Part shown: positions 24,370-33,347 of the stretch, in pieces | Layout: every line of letters starts with the position of its first letter | Position numbering within the stretch: position 1 is the first letter of the stretch | Assembly: GCA_019119355.1 (NCBI GenBank) | Contig: DWXE01000043.1 | Location: forward strand, 62,001 to 126,000 | Direction of reading: 5' to 3' | DNA length: 64,000 nt | Origin: Candidatus Eisenbergiella merdigallinarum | Lineage (GTDB): Bacteria > Bacillota > Clostridia > Lachnospirales > Lachnospiraceae | Translations under genes and position numbers: made by a program | The notes under the pieces: generated by a model | Databases searched by the model: none | What the model saw: only the letters and a program-made list of their open reading frames with translations | Told to the model about the DNA's origin: nothing

Positions 24370-25539
24370 TTATGAATACGCCGATTTCAAAACTTCCTTT
24401 TCCCAGCGAAATGCCGCTGCCGCCCTGTAACAGGAGAGGGCCTTTGCGGCGATTTTGTCCTCCCGGTACGCCAGCGCCGTGGCCCTGGCGCCCGCGGAAA
24501 GCCTCTCCATTTCTCCCTCCGTCAACATGCGTTCCAGACGGTCTGCAAATTCCGTCGCCGAAAGGCCGGTGAGATATCCGTTCTTTCTGTTTTGCACGAT
24601 ATCCTCCGTCCCCGCAGCCGAAACCGCCAGCACCGGCAGGCCGGCCGCCATGGCTTCCAGGGAGACGATTCCCTGCGTTTCCGTCACGGAAGAAAAGAGA
24701 AAAAGGTCGGAAGCCGCGCAGTAATTTTTGATTTCCGCGTTATCGACCCCGCCTGCAAAACGCACGTTTTCACCCAGTTCCAATCCCTTCGCTTTTTCCA
24801 GAAGCGCCTCTCTTTCCGGCCCTTCTCCCACCAGCATCCAGGCAAAATCGTCCTGTCCGCCCCGTTTGCGGATAGCCAGGCTCTCCAGCAAAAACCCCAG
24901 GTTCTTTTCCTTCGCCAGCCGGGCCACCGTGACGAAAAGATACCGTTTTCCGCGCGCAAAGCGCTCCCGGATCCGGGCCGCTTCCCGAAGGTCCGGCCGG
25001 TAACTGTCCTTCGACAGCCCCGTCGGCAGAACCCGGATTGGAGCGCGCACCCCGGTTTCCTTCAAATAGGTTTCCATTCCCGGCGCAGGGGCGATCACCC
25101 CGTCGCACTGATTGGCGAACGCCCGCATGTATCCCGGCACCGCCGGCCGCAGGGCGGACAGCCCCAGATAGTGCAGATACTGCTCATAACGGGTATGCCA
25201 GGTAAAAACAAGCGGTACCCGGTATTTCCCGGAAAGCTGCAGGGCTGTCCGTCCGATCAGCATGGGATGGTGCACATGGATGACGTCGAATGTTCCCGCG
25301 CAAAACTCCTCTTCGATCACGGGATCCAGCCTGTCCGGGATTACGATCCCGCCGCACACTCCGGAAACCAGCGTCCGGTAGCGGACGACTCCCTCTTCTT
25401 CCTCCATCCCTGCATAGGAGGGAGCGAAAACCGTCACTTCCTGTCCCAGATCCCTCAGCGCGCAGGCCAGCCGTTCCACGGAAACCGGAACGCCGCCCAC
25501 GAACGGTTTGTAATTGTTGGTCATCATCGCGATCCGCAT
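24370..25539 (-). CDS. Glycosyltransferase family 4 (lipid-glycosyltransferase-like)
   Basis: This 389-aa GT-B enzyme begins MRIAMMTNNYKPFVGGVPVS. It has FDVIHVHHPMLIGRTALQLS, a donor domain RYLFVTVARLAKEKNLGFL, and the E-x7-E motif SSVTETQGIVSLEAMAAGLP. The pattern resembles diacylglycerol glucosyltransferases and PimB-like enzymes more than the capsule transferases. The ATG at 25539 follows GGGGGG and lies 13 bp after the DedA gene. The two may act together on membrane glycolipids (inference). Confidence 0.86.
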   Translation of the reverse strand: MRIAMMTNNYKPFVGGVPVSVERLACALRDLGQEVTVFAPSYAGMEEEEGVVRYRTLVSGVCGGIVIPDRLDPVIEEEFCAGTFDVIHVHHPMLIGRTALQLSGKYRVPLVFTWHTRYEQYLHYLGLSALRPAVPGYMRAFANQCDGVIAPAPGMETYLKETGVRAPIRVLPTGLSKDSYRPDLREAARIRERFARGKRYLFVTVARLAKEKNLGFLLESLAIRKRGGQDDFAWMLVGEGPEREALLEKAKGLELGENVRFAGGVDNAEIKNYCAASDLFLFSSVTETQGIVSLEAMAAGLPVLAVSAAGTEDIVQNRKNGYLTGLSATEFADRLERMLTEGEMERLSAGARATALAYREDKIAAKALSCYRAAAAFRWEKEVLKSAYS

Positions 25540-25552
25540 GGCGCGCCCCCCT

Positions 25553-26062
25553 TTATCCGAAGTATTGAAACACCGCATCCCCCAGCAGATATCCCGCCCC
25601 CACAAAAAAGAAATTCCAGACCGCCACTCCCAGCACGGAGCTCAGCGTATATTTCCAGAAATCCATTTTCATCACGCCCGCCGGAATGGAAATCAGCGTG
25701 CGCACCATGGGGATCAGCTTCGCGATGAAAATCCCGACGCATCCCCTCCTCCGGAGCAGGTCAAAGTTCCTGTCGATGGCCGCCCTGTGCCCGGGGAACT
25801 TTTTCAGATATTTTCCCAGGAAAAACTCCCCGCCCTTATAGCCCAGAAGGTAGAGGATCCAGCTTCCCGTCAGCCCCGCCGCGATGGTGATCAGAAGCGC
25901 GGCCAGAAATCCGATCTTTCCCCGGGCCGCCCACACGCCCGCCAGGGGCATGATCACCCCGGCCGGAAAACCGGGCATATTCATGTATTCCAGAAGAACG
26001 ATGACAAAAATGGCGATCGCCCCATATTGCGTAAAATACTGTACCAGAACATCCAGACTCAT
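25553..26062 (-). CDS. DedA family membrane protein
   Basis: This 169-aa polytopic protein has DedA/SNARE-associated family marks: a glycine-rich helix-loop (FPAGVIMPLAGVWAARGKIG), then PGHRAAIDRNFDLLRRRGCV and FIAKLIPMVRTLISIPAGVM with the conserved Arg residues. DedA proteins recycle lipid carriers such as undecaprenyl phosphate or phospholipids. AGGAGGG lies 7 nt before the ATG at 26062. It is co-transcribed with the GT4 that follows. Confidence 0.92.
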   Translation of the reverse strand: MSLDVLVQYFTQYGAIAIFVIVLLEYMNMPGFPAGVIMPLAGVWAARGKIGFLAALLITIAAGLTGSWILYLLGYKGGEFFLGKYLKKFPGHRAAIDRNFDLLRRRGCVGIFIAKLIPMVRTLISIPAGVMKMDFWKYTLSSVLGVAVWNFFFVGAGYLLGDAVFQYFG

Positions 26063-26280
26063 ACAGCGTCCCTCCTGATGAATGTGATTCCCGCGGGCTG
26101 CCTGCCCCGGGCATTTGACTTTTACAGTATATGCCACAAAAATGAAAAGGAAGGACAGGCAATTCGGAATCTTTTCTTAAATTTTTCCGTCGATTCCGGG
26201 CAGCTTTCGCGGGAGCCGCCGGCTTTTCACGGGCCCCGGTCCGTGGTATACTGTTCAAAAACGGAGACGGAGGAAGGAAG

Positions 26281-26964
26281 ATGAGCATGACGATCATGGA
26301 AGCCATGGAGGTGCGGCACTCGGTGCGCCAATATACCGGGCAAAAAATACCGGATGAAATCGCCGGCCGGCTGAAGGAAGAGATCGCGGCCTGCAACGAA
26401 GAGAGCGGCCTGCACATCCAGCTGGTCACGGACGAGCCCAAAGCGTTCGGCAGCATGATGGCGCATTACGGAAAATTCTCCGGCGTCAGAAACTACATCG
26501 CGCTGGTGGGGCCCAGATCCGGAAAGCTGGATGAGCTGTGCGGCTATTACGGGGAACGGCTCGTCCTGCTGGCTCAGGCCCTGGGGCTGAATACCTGCTG
26601 GGTGGCCATGACCTTTTCCAAAGGGGCCGCCAAAAAGCGGCTCTCGATAGCCGGCGGGGAGAAGCTCGTCATCGTGATCTCCCTGGGCTACGGAGCCGTA
26701 CAGGGCGTCCCCCACAAGTCCAAAAGGGCCGAAGATCTGGCTCCCGATTCCGGACAGGCCCCTGAATGGTTCCGGGCGGGCGTAGCGGCGGCCATGCTGG
26801 CCCCCACCGCCATGAACCAGCAGAAATTCCGCCTCACGCCCGGGGACGCGCGCGTCAGGGCTCAGTCCCTGGGCGGCTTCTGCTCGAAGATCGACCTCGG
26901 AATCGTCAAATACCACTTCGAACAGGGCTCCGGAAAGGGGCCGTCGATCTGGGCGGAGGGATGA
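26281..26964 (+). CDS. Nitroreductase family protein (putative TM nitroreductase)
   Basis: This 227-aa FMN-dependent nitroreductase-like protein has the family start EAMEVRHSVRQYTGQKIPDE with its FMN-phosphate Arg residues, the central ERLVLLAQALGLNTCWVAMT, and the late AVAAAMLAPTAMNQQKF-like block. It acts in the cytoplasm on electrophilic substrates that cannot be named. The gene is single, divergent from DedA, and preceded by GGAGACGGAGGAAGG. Confidence 0.9.
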   Translation: MSMTIMEAMEVRHSVRQYTGQKIPDEIAGRLKEEIAACNEESGLHIQLVTDEPKAFGSMMAHYGKFSGVRNYIALVGPRSGKLDELCGYYGERLVLLAQALGLNTCWVAMTFSKGAAKKRLSIAGGEKLVIVISLGYGAVQGVPHKSKRAEDLAPDSGQAPEWFRAGVAAAMLAPTAMNQQKFRLTPGDARVRAQSLGGFCSKIDLGIVKYHFEQGSGKGPSIWAEG

Positions 26965-26994
26965 TTTTCTCCGATTTCAAAAAGGATGGCCATC

Positions 26995-27023
26995 TTGACG
27001 TAAAAATAGCATATCGGTATAAT
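26995..27023 (+). promoter_or_regulatory. Strong sigma-A promoter of the 95-aa gene
   Basis: TTGACG (26995-27000), 17 nt, TATAAT (27018-27023) lie about 88 bp upstream of the ATG at 27111, giving a leader of roughly 80 nt. Confidence 0.82.
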
Positions 27024-27110
27024 ACAGGAAAGCGGAATTCTCCGACAATCAGAAATTCGCTCGTGCGGTGCGTCTTTCCGCAGAGCATCGAACTGTACAG
27101 GGAGGCCATT

Positions 27111-27398
27111 ATGGCGTTTGACATGCAAAATTGTGCTTATGATCCCGAAACCGGACTGCCTCTGAATCGCGAATATCTGGAACGCGGACTGCCTCCTTAC
27201 CTTCAGACATCCATCAAACGGATGTGTGACTCCTGGTTCATCGAGGACAGCGGCCAAAAGGACTATCACTGGGATATCGCCTGGTGCGAACTGAATGCAG
27301 ACATTAACGCTGCGGAAACGGAGCAGGAAATTTCTTCTGAACAGGCCTGGTATCTGCGCGAAAAATATCTGAGAATGAAACGGAATGATGAAATGTGA
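27111..27398 (+). CDS. Small conserved-looking protein of unknown function
   Basis: This 95-aa soluble, acidic protein begins MAFDMQNCAYDPETGLPLNR and contains PPYLQTSIKRMCDSW and DIAWCELNADINAAE. I do not recognise a domain. AGGGAGG lies 5 nt before the ATG and a near-consensus promoter precedes it, so expression is likely strong. The pattern of Trp, Cys and charged residues argues for a real folded protein. It ends at a bidirectional terminator shared with carB. Confidence 0.78.
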   Translation: MAFDMQNCAYDPETGLPLNREYLERGLPPYLQTSIKRMCDSWFIEDSGQKDYHWDIAWCELNADINAAETEQEISSEQAWYLREKYLRMKRNDEM

Positions 27399-27475
27399 AA
27401 AAAGACCATATTGAAAGAACGCAAAGAACGAATTCTGGATTTTTCCTTTCAGAAACTCCTCAATCGGGCTCATTC

Positions 27476-27526
27476 AAAACCGGCGCAGCCAGGATGGATC
27501 GAATCCATCGCGGCTGCGCCGGTTTT
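27476..27526. terminator. Bidirectional terminator between the small gene and carB
   Basis: AAAACCGGCGCAGCC pairs exactly with GGCTGCGCCGGTTTT, with an inner GGAT/ATCC-type stem. A-runs on one side and T-runs on the other allow termination in both directions for the converging genes. Confidence 0.93.
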
Positions 27527-27550
27527 TCTTTTATTTATCATTCATTCGTT

Positions 27551-30500
27551 TTACAGATCCACGATTTCCGCATGGAACTCCTGCAGGGATTTCACGGGGA
27601 GCTTGCCGTCGCGCTGCGTGGAACGGATGGCTTCCACCGTCGCCTTCGCTGCGGCCATGGTAGTGATATAGGGAATCTTGTTTTTGATCGCCGCCTTGCG
27701 GATGTAGCTGTCGTCCGTAGCGCCCTTCTTGCCCAGAGGGGTGTTGACGATGAGCTGGATCTTGCCGTTGGTGATCTTGTCCAGAATGTTCGGACGCCCT
27801 TCGTTGATCTTACACACCTTCAGGGCAGGGATTCCGGCAGCCTCAATGCGGTCGCAGGTCCTTCCCGTGGCCATGATCTCGAAACCGCAGTCGTAGAAGC
27901 CCTTCGCCACTTCCACCACTTCCGCCTTATCCCTGTCGTTGACGCTGATCAGCACGCAGCCCTTCGTGGGAATCTGGCTCTTGGCGCCTTCCTGCGCCTT
28001 ATAAAACGCGTCGCCGAAGTCCGCGGACAGCCCCAGCACTTCCCCGGTGGAACGCATTTCGGGCCCCAGCACGGGATCTACTTCCGGGAACATGTTGAAC
28101 GGGAACACGGCCTCCTTTACGCCGTAATGGGAGAACTTCTTTTCCTTCAGCTCCGGCACCGGGCTCTTTCTGCCGGTAAAGGGCATGGTGATGATATCCG
28201 TAGCGATCTGAACCATGTTGATGCCGCATACCTTGGAAACCAGCGGCACGGTTCTGGAAGCGCGGGGGTTGGCTTCGATCACGAACACCTTTCCGTCCTC
28301 GATGGCGTACTGCATGTTCATCAGACCCACCACGTGCATCTCCGCCGCGATCTTCCTGGTGTAGTCCTTGATCGTGGAGATCTGCGCCTCCGTCAGCCCT
28401 CTGGGAGGGATGATGCAGGCCGAGTCGCCGGAATGGATTCCCGCCAGCTCGATGTGTTCCATCACGGAAGGAACGAAAACGTGCTCTCCGTCGCTGATGG
28501 CGTCCGCTTCGCACTCCGTCGCATGGTGCAGGAAACGGTCGATCAGAATCGGACGATCCGGGGTGACGCCCACCGCCTGCTGCATATAGAAAGTCAGCGC
28601 TTCGTCGTCGTAGACCACTTCCATGCCGCGGCCGCCCAGCACGTAGGACGGGCGCACCATCACGGGATAGCCGATCCTGTGGGCGACTTCCAGCGCTTCC
28701 TGCGCGTCCACGGCCATGCCCGCTTCCGGCATGGGAATTTCCAGCTTCTCCATCATGGCGCGGAACTGGTCCCTGTCCTCCGCCAGATCGATGGTCTCCG
28801 GCGTCGTTCCCAGGATGTTGACCCCGTATTTCTTCAGGTCGGCCGCCAGGTTCAGAGGCGTCTGCCCGCCGAACTGCGCGATGACGCCCACCGGCTTCTC
28901 CTTCCGGTAAATCGCCAGCACATCCTCCAGCGTCAGCGGCTCGAAGTACAGCTTGTCGGACGTATCGTAGTCCGTGGAAACCGTCTCGGGGTTGCAGTTG
29001 ACGATGATGGTGGAAAATCCCAGCTTGCGCAGCGCTTTCGCCGCATGTACGCAGCAGTAGTCGAATTCGATGCCCTGTCCGATCCGGTTGGGGCCGCCGC
29101 CCAGGATCATCACCTTCTGGCGGCTGTCGTCCACCGGGCTCTCGTCCTTAATATGGTAGCTGGAATAGTAGTAGGCGGAATCCTTCGTGCTGCTGACGTG
29201 AACGCCTTCCCAGCCCTCCACGATGCCGTATCCTTCTCTGGCAGTGCGGATCTCTTCCTCCGTCACCTTCAGGATCTCGCTCAGATATTTATCGGAAAAA
29301 CCGTCAAGCTTCGCCTGTCTTAAATCCGCTTCTTCCGGAACTCTTCCCTGGTATTTGGAGATCAGGGCTTCTTCCTCCTCCACCAGCTCCTTCATCTGCT
29401 GAATGAACCAGGTTTTCACCTTCGTCAGGTTGTAAATCTCCTCCACGGAAGCTCCCTTGCGCAGCGCTTCATACATGATGAAATGCCGCTCGCTGGAAGG
29501 AGTCGCGAGCATGATAAGCAGCTCCTTTTTGCTCTTTTCGGCAAAATCCTTCACATGGCCCAGGCCGTAACGGCTCTTCTCCAGGGAACGGATGGCCTTC
29601 TGGAACGCTTCCTTATAGGTTTTGCCGATGCTCATCACCTCGCCCACGGCGCGCATCTGAGTGCCCAGTTTGTCCTCCACTCCCTTGAACTTCTCGAAGG
29701 CCCATCTGGCGAACTTGATCACCACATAGTCGCCGTCCGGAACGTACTTATCCAGCGTCCCGTATTTCCCGCAGGGGATCTCGTCCAGGGTCAGGCCGCT
29801 GGCCAGCATGGCGGATACCAGAGCGATGGGGAAACCGGTGGCCTTGCTGGCCAGTGCGGAAGAACGGGAAGTTCTGGGATTGATCTCGATGACGACGATC
29901 CTGCCGGATACCGGGTCATGGGCGAACTGCACATTGGTTCCGCCGATGACCTGGATGGCGTCCACGATCCGGTACGCCTGCTCCTGCAGCTTCTTCTGCA
30001 CCTCTTCGGAAATCGTCAGCATGGGAGCGGAGCAGAAGGAATCGCCGGTGTGCACGCCGACGGGATCGATGTTCTCGATGAAGCATACCGTGATCATATT
30101 TCCCTTCGCGTCGCGCACCACTTCCAGCTCCAGCTCTTCCCAGCCCAGAATGGACTCTTCCACCAGCACCTGTCCCACGAGGCTGGCCTGCAGCCCTCTG
30201 GCGCAGACGGTCTTGAGCTCTTCGCGGTTATAGACGAGGCCGCCGCCCGCGCCGCCCATGGTATATGCAGGGCGGAGCACCACCGGATAGCCCAGCCCGT
30301 CCGCGATGGAGAGGGCTTCTTCCACGGAGTAGGCCACATCGCTGCGGGCCATCTCCACGCCCAGGGAATTCATCGTATTTTTAAACTCGATCCGGTCCTC
30401 GCCGCGCTCGATGGCATCCACCTGAACGCCGATAACCTTCACGTTGTACTTGTCCAGAACGCCTGCCTCCTGGAGCTCGGAGCACAGATTCAGCCCCGAC

Positions 30501-30775
30501 TGGCCGCCGAGGTTCGGAAGCAGCGCATCCGGACGTTCCTTCTCGATGATCTGTTCCAGACGCTGCACGTTCAGAGGCTCGATATACGTGATATCCGCCG
30601 TATCCGGATCCGTCATGATCGTGGCCGGATTGGAATTCACCAGCACGATCTCGTATCCCAGATTTTTCAGCGCTTTGCACGCCTGTGTGCCGGAATAGTC
30701 GAACTCGCACGCCTGCCCGATGATGATCGGACCGGAACCGATAATCAGCACTTTGTGAATGTCTTGTCTCTTCAT
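27551..30775 (-). CDS. carB: Carbamoyl-phosphate synthase large subunit
   Basis: This 1074-aa enzyme makes carbamoyl phosphate from bicarbonate, ammonia (from CarA) and two ATP for arginine and pyrimidine synthesis. It has the duplicated ATP-grasp layout. The first half begins KVLIIGSGPIIIGQACEFDY with RPAYTMGGAGGGLVYN. The second begins KVMILGGGPNRIGQGIEFDY with RPSYVLGGRGMEVVYD. A C-terminal MGS-like allosteric domain runs from about residue 935 (GCVLISVNDRDKAEVVEVAK). The length is standard. No carA or pyr gene is adjacent, so CarA must be encoded elsewhere. Confidence 0.98.
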   Translation of the reverse strand: MKRQDIHKVLIIGSGPIIIGQACEFDYSGTQACKALKNLGYEIVLVNSNPATIMTDPDTADITYIEPLNVQRLEQIIEKERPDALLPNLGGQSGLNLCSELQEAGVLDKYNVKVIGVQVDAIERGEDRIEFKNTMNSLGVEMARSDVAYSVEEALSIADGLGYPVVLRPAYTMGGAGGGLVYNREELKTVCARGLQASLVGQVLVEESILGWEELELEVVRDAKGNMITVCFIENIDPVGVHTGDSFCSAPMLTISEEVQKKLQEQAYRIVDAIQVIGGTNVQFAHDPVSGRIVVIEINPRTSRSSALASKATGFPIALVSAMLASGLTLDEIPCGKYGTLDKYVPDGDYVVIKFARWAFEKFKGVEDKLGTQMRAVGEVMSIGKTYKEAFQKAIRSLEKSRYGLGHVKDFAEKSKKELLIMLATPSSERHFIMYEALRKGASVEEIYNLTKVKTWFIQQMKELVEEEEALISKYQGRVPEEADLRQAKLDGFSDKYLSEILKVTEEEIRTAREGYGIVEGWEGVHVSSTKDSAYYYSSYHIKDESPVDDSRQKVMILGGGPNRIGQGIEFDYCCVHAAKALRKLGFSTIIVNCNPETVSTDYDTSDKLYFEPLTLEDVLAIYRKEKPVGVIAQFGGQTPLNLAADLKKYGVNILGTTPETIDLAEDRDQFRAMMEKLEIPMPEAGMAVDAQEALEVAHRIGYPVMVRPSYVLGGRGMEVVYDDEALTFYMQQAVGVTPDRPILIDRFLHHATECEADAISDGEHVFVPSVMEHIELAGIHSGDSACIIPPRGLTEAQISTIKDYTRKIAAEMHVVGLMNMQYAIEDGKVFVIEANPRASRTVPLVSKVCGINMVQIATDIITMPFTGRKSPVPELKEKKFSHYGVKEAVFPFNMFPEVDPVLGPEMRSTGEVLGLSADFGDAFYKAQEGAKSQIPTKGCVLISVNDRDKAEVVEVAKGFYDCGFEIMATGRTCDRIEAAGIPALKVCKINEGRPNILDKITNGKIQLIVNTPLGKKGATDDSYIRKAAIKNKIPYITTMAAAKATVEAIRSTQRDGKLPVKSLQEFHAEIVDL

Positions 30776-30864
30776 AAATTCACCCGTTCATCCTTTCCTG
30801 ATTCTACTGCTTTCTACCTTCTCCGGAGCGCATATTTTACCCACGCTCCCAAAAACCCGAGCTT

Positions 30865-30893
30865 ATTCTAGCACACTTCCCATGCCACGGCAA
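30865..30893 (-). promoter_or_regulatory. carB promoter
   Basis: Minus-strand TTGCCG (30893-30888), 17 nt, TAGAAT (30870-30865) precede the carB ATG by about 90 bp. The leader contains a short GGAGCG/CGCTCC hairpin but no recognisable PyrR site. Confidence 0.72.
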
Positions 30894-30906
30894 TGCTAAA
30901 TTTGCG

Positions 30907-30957
30907 AAAGACAGGCGTTCTCCCATCCTCATAAAAGGCGGAGAACCCCCTGTCTTT
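30907..30957 (-). terminator. Terminator-like hairpin after the TPR glycosyltransferase
   Basis: AAAGACAGG pairs with CCTGTCTTT, continued inside by GTTCTCC/GGAGAAC. It lies 22 bp past the stop codon at 30980. Confidence 0.75.
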
Positions 30958-30979
30958 TGCCCGCTTCCTCCTCCCGCGG

Positions 30980-32056
30980 TTACAGCTTCCACTTCTCCCG
31001 GAAATACTTCCGGTTCAGGGCCACGTAGCGGTCTTTGGGTTTGTACGTGGCGGCCTTTTCGTTGTAGCGAAACGCTTTCTGATGGTTGCCGAGCCTGTCG
31101 TAACACATGCACAGGCCGATGCTGGGCAGATATCCGTAGCAGTCCTCCTCGATAAAGCCGCCGGAGCGTTCCTTTTTTCCCGCGTCCAGCGCCCTTTCAT
31201 ACCAGTAAATGGACTGTCCCAGGAGGTTCGCGTTGAGAAACATGGCTCCCAGGTCGCAGCAGGTCTCGGCCCGGGGCGCGTCGTAGCAGAAGCTCTCGAA
31301 CAGGGCCCCGTAGGCTCCCTTCACATCCCCCAGCTTCCGCCTGCAGGCCGCCAGAAGCCTGCAGGCGTCGATCCGGTTTTCCAGAAAGCTGTCCTCTTCC
31401 TGCAAAAACGTCTCGAACGCCCTTATTGCCTCCTTCCATTTTCCGTGATAATACAGCTCCCTCCCGTAATAAAACTGCTCCCTGGGCCCGAACGCTTCCT
31501 GGGCCATAAGCATCTTTTCGTAGATGCGCAGGTTCCTGTCCGCATCTGACGGACGGTTCTTCTTATGATAGATGCAGGCGTCCGCGTAAAAAACAGTTCC
31601 GGCCGGCGCGATGGCCTCGTGCACGCGCCCCTGCCAGAAGAATTTCCCGTCGTTTTTGAGGATCCTTTCCCTGTAATAAAAAAAGACCGGTTTTCCCTCC
31701 TCGTCGAACGCCGTGGCATAGCGCACCATCACCACGTCCACCTGCTGCGTCATTCCCGCCTTGAGACACCGCAGCTTCTTCTGCTCTTCCTCCGGAATGA
31801 CGTCGTCCGCGTCCAGCCACATGCAGTATTCCTTCGTGGCTTTGGAAAAGGATTCGTTTCTGGCCGCGCCGAAATCGTCCTTCCACTCGTAATCGTAAAT
31901 CCGGTCGGTGAACCTGGAGGCGATTTCCTTCGTCCGGTCCGAAGAGCCGGTATCCACGATGACGATCTCGTCCGCGATCCCTTCCACGCAGGAAAGGCAC
32001 CTCTCCAGGGTGTCCTCCTCGTTCTTTACGATCATACAAAGGCTTATTGTAATCAT
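30980..32056 (-). CDS. Family 2 glycosyltransferase with C-terminal TPR-like repeats
   Basis: This 358-aa protein has an N-terminal GT2 domain (SLCMIVKNEEDTLERCLSCV, DEIVIVDTGSSDRTKEIA) with the metal-binding DxD motif WLDADDVIP near residue 81. A helical region from about residue 185 holds TPR-like repeats (YYHGKWKEAIRAFETFL and CMCYDRLGNHQKAFRYNEKA). This layout is found in SunS-like peptide S-glycosyltransferases and in general Clostridia GT2-TPR proteins. No bacteriocin precursor is seen nearby. Acceptor unknown. Confidence 0.88.
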   Translation of the reverse strand: MITISLCMIVKNEEDTLERCLSCVEGIADEIVIVDTGSSDRTKEIASRFTDRIYDYEWKDDFGAARNESFSKATKEYCMWLDADDVIPEEEQKKLRCLKAGMTQQVDVVMVRYATAFDEEGKPVFFYYRERILKNDGKFFWQGRVHEAIAPAGTVFYADACIYHKKNRPSDADRNLRIYEKMLMAQEAFGPREQFYYGRELYYHGKWKEAIRAFETFLQEEDSFLENRIDACRLLAACRRKLGDVKGAYGALFESFCYDAPRAETCCDLGAMFLNANLLGQSIYWYERALDAGKKERSGGFIEEDCYGYLPSIGLCMCYDRLGNHQKAFRYNEKAATYKPKDRYVALNRKYFREKWKL

Positions 32057-32438
32057 CCTGCCCTTTGATTCCCTTTTCTTTTACCATATGCAAAATCCCG
32101 CCTCACGGTTTCGTCCCGCGTCGGCCCGCTGAGAAGTTATAAATATGGCGTCTGTAATTCCGACAATCGCTTTTTTCAGTTCTCCGAAACGAATGGGGTC
32201 TTTGATACACAGTTCATAAATAATCTGAAAGCTGTGCGCCCGGACACTTTACGATAAGGACGGTTCGCCCCATGTGCGAGTAGACGAGTACATGAAACAT
32301 CACCTGCAAAATAAACTTATCCGGGCCATTCTAAAGGACATCCCATAAGAAAACGCCGGACGCGGCGGCCTGCTGGCCCTGCGCCCGGCGCTTTCTTATG
32401 GGGATTTTACCTGCCTAAATGCGTAGAATATACTCGTT
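32057..32438. other. Intergenic region with a gene remnant
   Basis: No complete gene is seen. On the plus strand 32243-32348 encodes a short open tail (TLYDKDGSPHVRVDEYMKHH and about 15 more residues, then stop) that reads like the C-terminus of a lost gene. An in-frame stop lies just upstream. I cannot name the family. The stop sits at the left arm of a large hairpin (32342-32403). Confidence 0.4.
32342..32403. terminator. Large hairpin, probable terminator
   Basis: CCCATAAGAAA (32342-32352) pairs with TTTCTTATGGG, and CGCCGG with CCGGCG inside it. It lies 36 bp past the end of the second Bro-N gene and directly after the gene remnant on the other strand. Confidence 0.65.
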
Positions 32439-33347
32439 TTATTCATCCTTATTTTCATCCACAGGCATTTCTCCCATATGCTCTGGAATGGCAGCCGCGT
32501 CCTCCACAATATCCGTTACGAGCTGGCGGAAGTCATTGGCGTTTTGAGCGGTAATCACCGGCTTGCCGGTGGTTTCTTCAATCTCTTTCCGGGTGTTTCC
32601 GGCAATCGAGCCGCCTTTTTGTGCCACTTTCTGATTTTCAGAAAAAGTAGCAGGCTTTACAGTTTTAGAAATCTCCGTTGTGGTTGCCTCTGCAAGCATT
32701 GTCAAAACGAGTTCCAGATCGCTCATATTATCACGGAGGTTTTCTTTTTTCAAGCCTTTCAGTTTTTTATATTGTCGTGTCGTCATACCAGACCAGGCGC
32801 GGGAAATCTCGTCTGTTAAGATAGCGTATTCCTTGCCTTTCTCCACGCCGCGCCGTTTCCACTCGTCTGTAAGCTCGTTGCGGATACGGATTGCCAAAAG
32901 ACGCTGGTGCACCCATTCCTCGGAATATCCTTTTTTCAAATAGGTTTCCAGCGCCCGGTCAATGGTCTGTTCCGGGTCAATGGTTTCCTCAATCCGTTCC
33001 CGGCCCACCATTGCCAGCCATGCCTTGAACGGTTCGGCTTTTGGTGAGGGAATAGACTGGATGATACGCAAAAGCTGTTCCGTATTGGCAACGTCGGTTT
33101 TATATTTTTTTCCATCGGAGGACAGCATCTTCAGTTGTACGATTTTCTCGTACAACTCAACGGCACCCTCCTTTTTCAGTTTCCGCTTTAAGTCACTCCA
33201 ATACCGGCGCGGATTTTCAGTGCCAGTTAAAACCGCAATCACATCCACGATGGAAAAATACCATTCTTCCTGTTCTTCATCCCACGCAGTACGGATTTTC
33301 TTATCTTCAAACAACTGGATAGCGTCATTGTTCTGCAATTCTCCCAT
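32439..33347 (-). CDS. Bro-N domain protein (antirepressor-like), copy 2
   Basis: This 302-aa protein is a diverged paralogue of the one at 3075-3941. It shares AIQLFEDKKIRTAWDEEQEE, TEQLLRIIQSIPSPKAEPF, RALETYLKKGYSEEWVHQRL and KKLKGLKKENLRDNMS. The two differ most between about residues 60 and 90, which lie in the probable DNA- or partner-binding part. The start at 33347 follows GAGAGG; an ATG at 33374 has no site. It ends in an acidic tail, and no phage structural genes are near. Confidence 0.85.
   Translation of the reverse strand: MGELQNNDAIQLFEDKKIRTAWDEEQEEWYFSIVDVIAVLTGTENPRRYWSDLKRKLKKEGAVELYEKIVQLKMLSSDGKKYKTDVANTEQLLRIIQSIPSPKAEPFKAWLAMVGRERIEETIDPEQTIDRALETYLKKGYSEEWVHQRLLAIRIRNELTDEWKRRGVEKGKEYAILTDEISRAWSGMTTRQYKKLKGLKKENLRDNMSDLELVLTMLAEATTTEISKTVKPATFSENQKVAQKGGSIAGNTRKEIEETTGKPVITAQNANDFRQLVTDIVEDAAAIPEHMGEMPVDENKDE

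Noticed and set aside
30776..30860. PyrR attenuator or riboswitch before carB
   Set aside because: The short leader has one small hairpin but no PyrR-binding consensus and no terminator-antiterminator pair.
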